This document shows, in pieces, positions 54,358-64,000 of a stretch of DNA of 64,000 bases. A program made the position numbers and the translations under genes. How positions within the stretch are numbered: the first letter of the stretch is position 1; each line of letters starts with the position of its first letter. The notes under the pieces were generated by a model. It saw nothing but the letters and a program-made list of their open reading frames with translations. It ran no database searches and was not told the DNA's origin. The stretch is from Catellatospora sp. KI3. Its GTDB lineage: Bacteria; Actinomycetota; Actinomycetes; Mycobacteriales; Micromonosporaceae. Location of the stretch: contig NZ_JASAMB010000006.1 of the NCBI RefSeq assembly GCF_029948125.1, positions 62,001 through 126,000 on the forward strand. The letters are read 5' to 3'.

Positions 54358-54425
54358 TGCTTCACGGTACGACCGCACTTGCCGGTTCGCCAGCAGATGT
54401 TGCTATCGGCGTACAAGATGACCAT

Positions 54426-54812
54426 ATGGGGTTTCTGATCCGTTGGGTGATCAATGCCGTGGCATTGGCGGTCACCGTCTGGGTGGTGAAGGGCATCGAC
54501 GTGTACGGCTCGACGACCGTGCGCAACGTCCTCACCCTGATCGCCGTGGCGCTGATCTTCGGCGTGGTGAACGCGGTGCTCAAACCGATCATCCACGTGC
54601 TGGGCTGCGTCTTCTACGTGCTCACCCTCGGCCTGTTCGCGCTGCTGGTCAACGCGCTGCTGTTCATGCTGGTCGGCTGGCTGTCGAACCTGCTGCGGCT
54701 GCCGTTCCACGTCGAGGGCTTCTGGCCCGCGTTCTGGGGTGCGATCGTGATGGCCGTGGTGAGCTGGGCGCTGAGCCTGCTGGTCCCGGACCGGATCGAG
54801 CAGCCCGCCTGA
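54426..54812 (+). CDS. Phage holin family 4-type membrane protein
   Basis: A 128-residue protein with four hydrophobic helices: GFLIRWVINAVALAVTVWVV, RNVLTLIAVALIFGVVNAVL, FYVLTLGLFALLVNALLFML and WGAIVMAVVSWALSLLVPD. The pattern, with KPIIHVLGCVFYVLTLGLFA in the middle, matches the PF04020 family annotated as mycobacteriophage holin family IV, common in bacterial chromosomes with no phage near. A lysis role is unlikely here. It lies 153 nt upstream of fba. Confidence 0.85.
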   Translation: MGFLIRWVINAVALAVTVWVVKGIDVYGSTTVRNVLTLIAVALIFGVVNAVLKPIIHVLGCVFYVLTLGLFALLVNALLFMLVGWLSNLLRLPFHVEGFWPAFWGAIVMAVVSWALSLLVPDRIEQPA

Positions 54813-54965
54813 GGCGATCGCGCGCCGGACACCAGGGGTGAATTCGCCAGGTCAAGTGACGTAGGCAATACTCCTGTAACGAGGACAGCGCGGTCTTCCC
54901 GCAGCCGCCACGGCAGGCGACACCACCGCCGCGGTCATCCGCGAACACGCTAGGAGCGTTCACAG

Positions 54966-55988
<1,023 letters not shown>

Positions 55989-56004
55989 TCCACCCGGATC
56001 GCCA

Positions 56005-56044
56005 CGGCGGTCCCGGCCCGCGTTCGCGCCGGCCGGGGCCGCCG
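56005..56044 (+). terminator. Stem-loop after fba
   Basis: CGGCGGTCCCGGCC and GGCCGGGGCCGCCG pair with small imperfections, starting 16 nt after the fba stop codon. Probable fba terminator; no T-tract. Confidence 0.55.
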
Positions 56045-56164
56045 TTCGCGTCCGCGGAAGACGTGAGTCCGACAACACCGGCGCCGCACGCGCCGCGCTG
56101 CACCCAAGCGCTGACGGGAATCGGTACGATCGTCCGGATCCGCGTCTAGACAAGGAGACCCGCC

Positions 56165-56683
56165 GTGCTGGGCATCGAGGGGTACGAGCCAATGTGGCAC
56201 CACGATGCGAACGCGCTGGCCGGGGCGCACCGTCATCGGTTCGCGCGCATCATCGGACAGCCGCTGGTCGGCTCCTGGCTCATGTGGGACCTCGACTCGC
56301 AGTGCTGGTTCACCGGCGGACCCGTCGTCCTGGGCTTCCCCGACGCCAACATCGAGATCACCCACCGCAAGTTCGACGAGTGCGCCATCAGCTGGGACAC
56401 CATCGACATGCAGGCCTCGCTGGACTGGCCCGGCCTGCGCCTGGACTGGTGGGCCGACACCCACCCGGCCATCCTGTCGGCGCGCGGGCGGCCGCTCACC
56501 CGCGTCAACATCATCGAGCGGATCAGCCCCAACTCCTGGCGCCCCCAGGTCCTGCACGCCGTCGAGTTCTTCTTCGGCGACCAGCGCCTCGCCCTCTTCA
56601 ACGCCATGGACGAGAACGGCCTCTCCGGCGACCCGGAGGTCTCCCTCCCCGTCGGCTTCTGGCGCCGCATCCCCATCGCCTGA
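56165..56683 (+). CDS. Uncharacterised 172-residue protein
   Basis: A soluble protein rich in Trp and His: MLGIEGYEPMWHHDANALAG, VGSWLMWDLDSQCWFTGGPV, GLRLDWWADTHPAILSARGR and HAVEFFFGDQRLALFNAMDE. There is no signal peptide, membrane helix or recognisable catalytic motif, and I cannot name a family. GTG 56165 has AGGAGA six nt upstream, a good start. It has its own upstream region and ends before a family A palindrome, so it appears to be a single-gene unit. Confidence 0.75.
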   Translation: MLGIEGYEPMWHHDANALAGAHRHRFARIIGQPLVGSWLMWDLDSQCWFTGGPVVLGFPDANIEITHRKFDECAISWDTIDMQASLDWPGLRLDWWADTHPAILSARGRPLTRVNIIERISPNSWRPQVLHAVEFFFGDQRLALFNAMDENGLSGDPEVSLPVGFWRRIPIA

Positions 56684-56718
56684 CCCGCGCCCCGCGCCGC
56701 GCCCGCGCCAAGATCGGG

Positions 56719-56780
56719 TGCAGTTTCGGGGAAAGTGCAGGAATCTTGGCGCGAATTCCAGCACTTTCCCCGAAACTGCA
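56719..56780. repeat. Palindromic element, family A copy 2
   Basis: Arms of 26 bp with one mismatch: the left starts TGCAGTTTCGGGGAAAGTGC and the right ends GCACTTTCCCCGAAACTGCA, around a 10-nt centre. Compared with 13467-13528, the core TTTCGGGGAAA, the GTGC and GAAT steps and the TTCCAGCACTTTCCCCGAAA arm are the same. It lies between convergent genes (stops at 56683 and 56881). Confidence 0.78.
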
Positions 56781-56880
56781 TGATCAACTGGGTGCGGCGC
56801 GCGCGGCGGTACGCCAGCTGCTCGGCGTCCACCCGACAGGGCGCGGGCGCGTGGCCGGACGGGTGGTCAGGGCGGCCGGG

Positions 56881-57993
56881 TCAGGGTGTCGGCGGGCAGA
56901 GGATCGCCAGTGCCTCGTCGACGTCGTCGGTCACGTGGACCAGGTCGGCCGCGCCGGCGCCGGACAGCAGGGTGCGGAGCAGGGCCGGGGCCGGGATGTC
57001 CTCGGTCCAGAAGCGGCGGCCGAGGAAGACGAAGGGGCCGCTGTCGCCGTCGCTGGCGTAGTAGGTCTTCGTGGCGGCCTGGAAGACCTCCTGCACCGTG
57101 CCCGCCCGGCCGGGGGCGAAGACGATGCCGCCACGGGACACGCGCAGGATCACGTCCTCGCGGATCGCGTTGGAGAAGTACTTGGCGATCTGGCCCGCGA
57201 AGACGTTGGCGGGTTCGTGGCCGTACAGCCAGGTGGGGACGGACAGGCCGCCCGCCCACGGGTCGTCGGTCGGGTGCGCGGCCTGCAGCTTCAGCGCGGC
57301 CCGGGTGTACGTGTCGTGCTGGCGGAAGTCCGGCGCCCGCTCCAGCTCGCCGATCGCCCCGGTGAGGGTCGCGGCGTCGTACCCGGCCAGTGCGGAGCCC
57401 AGGTTCGCGGCCTCCATCACGCCCGGCCCGCCGCCCGTGACGACCAGCCGCCCGGCTCTGGCCAGCCCGTGCCCCAACGCCGCCGCCAGCCGGTACGCCG
57501 CAGAGCCGCGCGGCTCGGCGTGCCCGCCCATCACCCCGATCCGGTGCGAGCTCGGCACGTCGGCCAGCGCGTCCGACAGCGCGTTGTCGATGCCGTGGTC
57601 GTGCAGCCGCTGCGCCAGCGCCTCGCGCACCCCGGCGTTCGGCCCGCCCTCGGCCACGAAGTGCCGGTAGACGCGGGTGTCGTACATGTTCTCGAAGCCG
57701 CCGTCGGCGAAGCCGGCCACCAGGTCGGCCGAGGTGTACAGCCGGGCCGGGTGCGTCGGGTACGGCGCCCAGTCGGCGGCCGGCACCACGTGCGCGCCCC
57801 GGCGTACCAGCGCGGCCTCGGCGGCCAGGGTCGGGAAGGTGCAGCCGATGAAGACGGCGTCCTTCACCTTCACGTGCGACAGGTCGGCGGCGACGGTGAG
57901 GCCCTGCACGGTCAGCCCGGCCAGACTGTGCCTGGCCAGGTGCTCGGCGAGCTCCTCCTGGGATTCGATCTCGAGCGGGGTGGTGGACGGCAT
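56881..57993 (-). CDS. LOG-family Rossmann-fold protein
   Basis: A 370-residue protein. The C-terminal two-thirds fit the LOG (lysine decarboxylase-like / cytokinin-activating) fold: IGVMGGHAEPRGSAAYRLAA, VVTGGGPGVMEAANLGSALA and GIVFAPGRAGTVQEVF. The usual PGGxGTxxE is here PGRAGTxxE, so the catalytic Glu remains but one Gly is Arg. The N-terminal 115 residues (TVQGLTVAADLSHVKVKDAV) are extra compared with short LOG proteins. True substrate unknown. Actinobacterial relatives commonly show this longer layout, from memory. Confidence 0.85.
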   Translation of the reverse strand: MPSTTPLEIESQEELAEHLARHSLAGLTVQGLTVAADLSHVKVKDAVFIGCTFPTLAAEAALVRRGAHVVPAADWAPYPTHPARLYTSADLVAGFADGGFENMYDTRVYRHFVAEGGPNAGVREALAQRLHDHGIDNALSDALADVPSSHRIGVMGGHAEPRGSAAYRLAAALGHGLARAGRLVVTGGGPGVMEAANLGSALAGYDAATLTGAIGELERAPDFRQHDTYTRAALKLQAAHPTDDPWAGGLSVPTWLYGHEPANVFAGQIAKYFSNAIREDVILRVSRGGIVFAPGRAGTVQEVFQAATKTYYASDGDSGPFVFLGRRFWTEDIPAPALLRTLLSGAGAADLVHVTDDVDEALAILCPPTP

Positions 57994-58068
57994 CAGCCGA
58001 GTATGCCCGTGACGAATCGCTCAACCGCGTCGAGGGACATCCCGTCGGGTTTTCGGTTGAATGACCGT

Positions 58069-58476
58069 ATGCGCAACCTGATGCCCGAGCCGCCCGCCAC
58101 GCTGCTGCCCGCCGACGAGGCGGCCGAAGCGGCCCTGGCCGCCGCCGCCGACCCCATGCCCGTGGCCGCCGCGCACCCGACGTTCAGCGGCGCGTGGGCC
58201 GCGCTGGCCCAGGGCGCGCTCGCCGCCGACCAGCCCGTCACCGCGTACGCCTACGCCCGCACCGGCTACCACCGGGGCCTGGACCAGCTGCGCCGCAGCG
58301 GCTGGAAAGGCCACGGGCCGGTGCCGTGGTCGCACGAGCCCAACCAGGGCTTCCTGCGCTGCCTGCACGCGCTGTCGGTCGCCGCCGCGGAGATCGGCGA
58401 GGCCGACGAGGCAGCCCGCTGCGCCCAGTTCCTCCGCGACTGCGACCCCGCCGCCTTCGACGCCCTCAACAGCTGA
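58069..58476 (+). CDS. DUF3151 family protein
   Basis: A 135-residue soluble protein: MRNLMPEPPATLLPADEAAE, then HPTFSGAWAALAQGALAADQ, PVTAYAYARTGYHRGLDQLR, GFLRCLHALSVAAAEIGEAD and FLRDCDPAAFDALNS. This matches the actinobacterial DUF3151 family, small all-helical proteins usually encoded near fba and purA, as here. Function unknown. The ATG has no Shine-Dalgarno. A CUUC-loop hairpin follows the stop codon. Confidence 0.9.
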   Translation: MRNLMPEPPATLLPADEAAEAALAAAADPMPVAAAHPTFSGAWAALAQGALAADQPVTAYAYARTGYHRGLDQLRRSGWKGHGPVPWSHEPNQGFLRCLHALSVAAAEIGEADEAARCAQFLRDCDPAAFDALNS

Positions 58477-58488
58477 GCTGAGTTGCCG

Positions 58489-58508
58489 GCGCCCGCCTTC
58501 GCGGGCGC
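58489..58508 (+). terminator. Stem-loop with CTTC loop after the DUF3151 gene
   Basis: GCGCCCGC-CTTC-GCGGGCGC, a perfect 8-bp stem with a stable tetraloop, 12 nt after the stop codon. Probable terminator. Confidence 0.6.
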
Positions 58509-58658
58509 GGGCTTCCGTCCCTACCGTGATTCGGGCCCACCTCCGGTGGGCGGCGATGGCAGCCGCGCGTCGCTGCATCGCTGCGCGATGTCACGCTCCT
58601 TCGCGGCAACCATCGGCGGACGGAATCCGGTCGGTGGTCGGTGTCCTTGGTGGGCGAG

Positions 58659-60632
58659 CTACAACCCCTCGGCTACTGCTGCTGCGATGCGGAGCCAGGC
58701 GTCCTGGGACTCGTCGGACAGGCGGCCGTAGTCGATGGGCTCGCCCGAGTCGAGCATGCGCTCGTACGGGGCGATGAGGACGGCTCGGGTGCGGGCCGCG
58801 AAGTGGCGCTCGATCGCCGGGATGTCCAGCTCCTTGCGGCTGGGCGGCAGCGACACGATGGTGACCGCCTGGCGGACCAGACGGCTGCGGCCGGTCTGCT
58901 CCAGGTGGTCGAGCATCCGGGCGGCGGTCTCGGCCGAGTCGTTGCGGGCCGACATGGTCACCACGAGCTGGTCGGTCGCGTCGATCGCGGCCTGCCAGTT
59001 CTCCGCGCGTACGTTGTTGCCGGTGTCCACCATGATCAGCTTGTAGAAGCGGCTGACCACCTCGCGGATCTCCGAGAAGGCGTGCGCGGTCAGCATCTCG
59101 CCCGCGGTCGCCGACTCGTCGCTGGCCAGCACCTCGAACATGCCGTCGCCCTGCGCGCGCACGTACTGCGACAGGTCGCCGACGCGGCTCTGCGCCCCGG
59201 TGAACTGGCCCAGGTCGCGCATCAGGTCGCGCACCGTACGCGAGTGGAAGTCCTGCTGCGAGCGCATGCCCAGGGTGCCCTGGGTCTCGTTGTTGTCCCA
59301 CGCCAGCACGTACCCGCCGCGCTTGCGGCCGAAGGTCATCGCCAGCAGCAGCACCGCCACGGTCTTGCCCGCGCCGCCCTTGGGGTTGACCACGGTGATC
59401 TGGCGCAGGCCGCCGAAGTTGCGGCGGACCAGATCGGTGGCGCGGCGGACCTCCTGCTCACGCTGGCCCGGGTTCAGGTTCACCAGCCCGAACGTCGCGC
59501 TGCGCAGCGCGGCCTGGATGCCCATCCGGGCCACCGGGTCGGCCGGGCGCTGGGCCCGCCGCCGCGCGAACTCCTCGGCCGTGGGCAGGTAGACCTCGCC
59601 CGCGCCCGGGACGGCCGGGGCGCCGGGGATGACCGGGGGCACCGGCTGGCCCGGCGGCGGGGCGGGGACCGGACCGCTCGACTGCGGCACGGGCCATACC
59701 CCCGGCTGGGTCTGCTGGGGCGGCACGGCCGTGACCGGCGGGCGCTGCACGGGTGGCACCGCCGGGGCCCGGCCGGACGGCGCGGAACCCGGCTGTCCCT
59801 GACCGGCGTGGCCCGGCCCGCCCTGGGTCTGCACCACCGGCTGCGCCTGCACCACCGGCTGCGCCTGCACCGCCGGTTGGACCTGCGCGAACGGCTGCGG
59901 CTGCGCTGAGGGCTGGGCCTGCACCAGCGGCTGCGCTGGGGGCTGCGGCTCCGTGGGGGGCGTCTGCGCCGGAGCCTGGTTGATGCCGCTGGCCTGGGGC
60001 TGCCGGACCGGCAACTGGGGCGGCCGGGACTGCCCAGCCGGGCCCCGGTCCGCGAACTCCGACCAGGAGTCCGGGTCGTCGGGCCGGGCAGCCGGGGCGT
60101 CCGGGCCGATCAGGGGCAGCGCCGGGTCGCGGCGGTCCAGGGGATGCGACACGGGCTCGTCGTATACGGGCACCGGGATGGGGCCGGGCGGCAGGTGCGG
60201 CGGGGGCACCGGCGGCGGGCCGAACGGTGACGCCGGTCCGGCCTGGTCCGCCCCGGCCAGCGGCAGCCGCGGCGTGGCTCCGGGCGCGGCACCCGCCTGC
60301 GGCTGGGGCTGCGCGGTGGCGGGCTGGTGCGGCTGGACCGGGATCGGGGCGGCATGCGGCTGCACCGGGATCGCGTTCGTCTGCAGCGGCACCGGCGCGG
60401 CGCCCTGCGGCCGCGCGGGCGGCAGCGGGAACGCCGCGGTCTGGTCCAGCGGCACCGACTGCGGGCCCGCCAGCGGGATGCCCGCCTGCGGCGCGGACAC
60501 CGGCATCGGTACGCCGGCGACCGGCTGCTCGCCCGGACGGCGGACCGGTGCCGAGGCGCGCGCACCGGCCGGCCGGTTGGCCTCCTCCGCCGGGCCGCTG
60601 ATCTCGTCCGGCGGCCACTCCCACTCGGTCAT
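58659..60632 (-). CDS. MinD/ParA-like ATPase with long Pro/Gln-rich N-terminal region
   Basis: A 657-residue protein. The first 370 residues are disordered and rich in Pro, Gln and Ala, including VVQAQPVVQAQPVVQTQ repeats. The C-terminal ATPase has the deviant Walker A VVNPKGGAGKTVAVLLLAMT, switch-like WDNNETQGTLGMRSQQDF and KLIMVDTGNNVRAENWQAAI. It resembles the EspI/MinD-like proteins of mycobacterial type VII loci, but no ESX genes are near here. A role in positioning or in secretion is possible. The ATG has GGGGAGA upstream. Confidence 0.85.
   Translation of the reverse strand: MTEWEWPPDEISGPAEEANRPAGARASAPVRRPGEQPVAGVPMPVSAPQAGIPLAGPQSVPLDQTAAFPLPPARPQGAAPVPLQTNAIPVQPHAAPIPVQPHQPATAQPQPQAGAAPGATPRLPLAGADQAGPASPFGPPPVPPPHLPPGPIPVPVYDEPVSHPLDRRDPALPLIGPDAPAARPDDPDSWSEFADRGPAGQSRPPQLPVRQPQASGINQAPAQTPPTEPQPPAQPLVQAQPSAQPQPFAQVQPAVQAQPVVQAQPVVQTQGGPGHAGQGQPGSAPSGRAPAVPPVQRPPVTAVPPQQTQPGVWPVPQSSGPVPAPPPGQPVPPVIPGAPAVPGAGEVYLPTAEEFARRRAQRPADPVARMGIQAALRSATFGLVNLNPGQREQEVRRATDLVRRNFGGLRQITVVNPKGGAGKTVAVLLLAMTFGRKRGGYVLAWDNNETQGTLGMRSQQDFHSRTVRDLMRDLGQFTGAQSRVGDLSQYVRAQGDGMFEVLASDESATAGEMLTAHAFSEIREVVSRFYKLIMVDTGNNVRAENWQAAIDATDQLVVTMSARNDSAETAARMLDHLEQTGRSRLVRQAVTIVSLPPSRKELDIPAIERHFAARTRAVLIAPYERMLDSGEPIDYGRLSDESQDAWLRIAAAVAEGL
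59825..59890 (-). repeat. In-frame 18-bp tandem repeat in the MinD/ParA-like gene
   Basis: The plus strand shows CACCACCGGCTGCGCCTG repeated in tandem, then a diverged copy. It encodes the VVQAQP units. The repeats are in frame and confined to the disordered region, so they are slippage products and not a mobile element. Confidence 0.7.
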
Positions 60633-60755
60633 GCCAGTCTCCCCAGGTCAGTCCGTGCCACCCGGGTTCCCTCCCGCCTTCGGCGGGGACGACCCGGGTC
60701 CGCGTTTCCCGGGGCTCAGCCTAACCAGTGCGCGCAGCCTTGAAACCCACCCATT

Positions 60756-63112
<2,357 letters not shown>

Positions 63113-63149
63113 CCCCCACCCGCCCTGCCCCACCCCACCCCCGCTATAG

Positions 63150-63216
63150 CCCGTTGATCATGAACTTATGGCACGGCTCGACGGCGTGTCCTGTGCACAG
63201 GTTCCTGATCAACGGG
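63150..63216. repeat. Inverted repeat (family F) after purA
   Basis: CCCGTTGATCATGAAC (63150-63165) and GTTCCTGATCAACGGG (63201-63216) pair with one mismatch. The centre contains the palindrome CCTGTGCACAGG. It lies 38 nt after the purA stop and could terminate purA or belong to the palindrome set of this genome. Confidence 0.6.
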
Positions 63217-63220
63217 CGGG

Positions 63221-63229
63221 TTATCCACA
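63221..63229 (+). other. Isolated DnaA-box-like sequence
   Basis: TTATCCACA is an exact match to the E. coli R1-type DnaA box. Only one copy is seen here and no dnaA/dnaN genes are near, so it is not an origin. It may be chance or a minor regulatory site. Confidence 0.25.
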
Positions 63230-63282
63230 GGGTTTTGCACAGGGGTTGAGCGGGCCGCTCGCTGTGGGCGAGGTTGTTCGTC

Positions 63283-64000
63283 ATGCTCGCAGTGCAACGA
63301 CTGGTGGAACGGCAGGACGGGCTGATCACCGCGGCTCAGTGTCGTGAGTTGCGGTTGTCGACCGGGCAGGTCAAGTGGTACCTGCGCCATGGGCTGTGGC
63401 GGGTGATCAGTCGTGGCGTCTACCTGGTGGACGCGGACATCAAGGGTGATGCGCCACCGGGCGCCAGGGCGATGGTCCGGGCCGCGGTACTGACCGGCGG
63501 TCCGCACGCGGTCGCCGTGCTGGAAAGCGCCGCAGTCATCCACGGTCTGCACGGTCTGCGGCTTGACGGCCGGTTGCATGTCAGCCTGCCCGGGAAGCTG
63601 GCGGTGCCCAGGCGGCTCGGCGATACCAGCGTCGTGCCGCACCAGCTCACGCTGGCCGAGGGCGAGGTGATGACCGTGGACGGAATCGCCGTCACCACGC
63701 CGCTGCGTACCGTCGCTGATCTGATGCTCAAGGTCGATCGGCTGGCGGCGGTGTCCGTGCTCGACTCGGCCCTCCATCAGGGACTGTTCACCGAGGACGA
63801 TTTCCCGCGACTGCACGGTGCGCTCGACGGTCGGCGCGGGGCTGTCCGCGCCCGCACCTGGGTCGATCTTGCCGACGGCCTCGCCGAATCGCCGTTGGAG
63901 ACCCGGTCTCGGCTGCGTTGCGTCGACGGCAAGGTGCCGCCCGACGAACTGCAGGCGGTGATAGTCGACTCCGTCGGCGTGGCGATCGCACGGGTGGACC
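63283..64000 (+). CDS. AbiEi-type antitoxin / DUF559-like protein (partial, runs off the right edge)
   Basis: An open reading frame of 239 codons that continues past the window. The N-terminal part (MLAVQRLVERQDGLITAAQC then VKWYLRHGLWRVISRGVYLV) is the winged-helix AbiEi antitoxin-type domain. Further on, DLADGLAESPLETRSRLRCV fits the start of a DUF559/Vsr-like nuclease fold common in actinobacterial proteins of this type. No AbiEii toxin partner is visible. ATG 63283 has GGCGAGG nine nt upstream. It is in an intergenic setting after purA. Confidence 0.75.
   Translation, partial: MLAVQRLVERQDGLITAAQCRELRLSTGQVKWYLRHGLWRVISRGVYLVDADIKGDAPPGARAMVRAAVLTGGPHAVAVLESAAVIHGLHGLRLDGRLHVSLPGKLAVPRRLGDTSVVPHQLTLAEGEVMTVDGIAVTTPLRTVADLMLKVDRLAAVSVLDSALHQGLFTEDDFPRLHGALDGRRGAVRARTWVDLADGLAESPLETRSRLRCVDGKVPPDELQAVIVDSVGVAIARVD

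Noticed and set aside
59825-59890. Possible CRISPR-like repeat array
   Set aside because: The 18-bp units are directly adjacent without spacers, are in frame and encode the disordered part of the MinD/ParA-like protein.
63221-63229. Replication origin
   Set aside because: A single DnaA-box-like site with no box cluster and no dnaA or dnaN nearby.

Overview
The window looks like core chromosome of a high-GC actinomycete, most likely a Micromonosporaceae-type organism (an inference from gene content). Supporting signs are the very high GC with strong third-position bias, a bacterial proteasome activator (Bpa), an HspR/HAIR-controlled dnaK operon, a SigE-family ECF sigma factor, many LytR-CpsA-Psr (LCP) proteins, actinobacterial families such as DUF4192, DUF5926, DUF6457 and DUF3151, and many start codons with a TANNNT box only 6-8 nt upstream (probable leaderless mRNAs). 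I saw no rRNA, tRNA, CRISPR array, transposase or prophage.

Layout. 0-10 kb: end of a TadC-like gene, an atypical LuxR-type regulator, an Endonuclease Q-UvrD fusion, a membrane metallophosphoesterase, moaA-moaD, a fructosamine kinase-like gene, DUF4192, and a MobA-like plus DUF6457 pair. 10-20 kb: a YbjN-domain protein ending in GQYL, an Lrp regulator coupled to a solute-binding lipoprotein, Bpa (also ending in GQYL), a HAD phosphatase, serS, a membrane protein, AIM24, a zincin, pheA, a lipoprotein, PAS-like and NERD-like proteins. 20-30 kb: DUF5926, an ATPase and histidine kinase pair, GlpQ, rhodanese, and four consecutive LCP genes. 30-37 kb: flavin reductase-like gene, the branched-chain 2-oxoacid dehydrogenase genes bkdABC, a His-rich membrane protein, and two coupled dynamin-like GTPases. 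37-47 kb: heat-shock block dnaK-grpE-dnaJ-hspR with two HAIR operators, an MT0933-type small protein, a BNR lipoprotein, and clpB with its own HAIR. 47-54 kb: membrane protein paralogues, SDR, pyrE, ArsR, a VWA/solute-binding protein, DedA, and a sigma factor-LCP operon. 54-64 kb: holin-like protein, fba, LOG protein, DUF3151, a MinD/ParA-like ATPase, a diacylglycerol kinase-like protein, purA, and a partial AbiEi-like gene at the right edge. From memory, the order dnaK operon / clpB / pyrE / fba / purA resembles Streptomyces.

Working together. HspR should repress both its own operon and clpB through the three HAIR sites. Bpa and possibly the YbjN-domain protein connect protein quality control to the 20S proteasome. 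Five LCP proteins, GlpQ and a sigma factor suggest envelope polymer assembly.

The most unusual layer is short intergenic palindromes. Three families occur twice each, and further single-copy inverted repeats are present. Most sit at gene 3' ends or between convergent genes. One copy lies in frame inside the metallophosphoesterase gene and is translated. The best candidate for an undescribed system is the YbjN-domain protein with a proteasome-docking GQYL tail.
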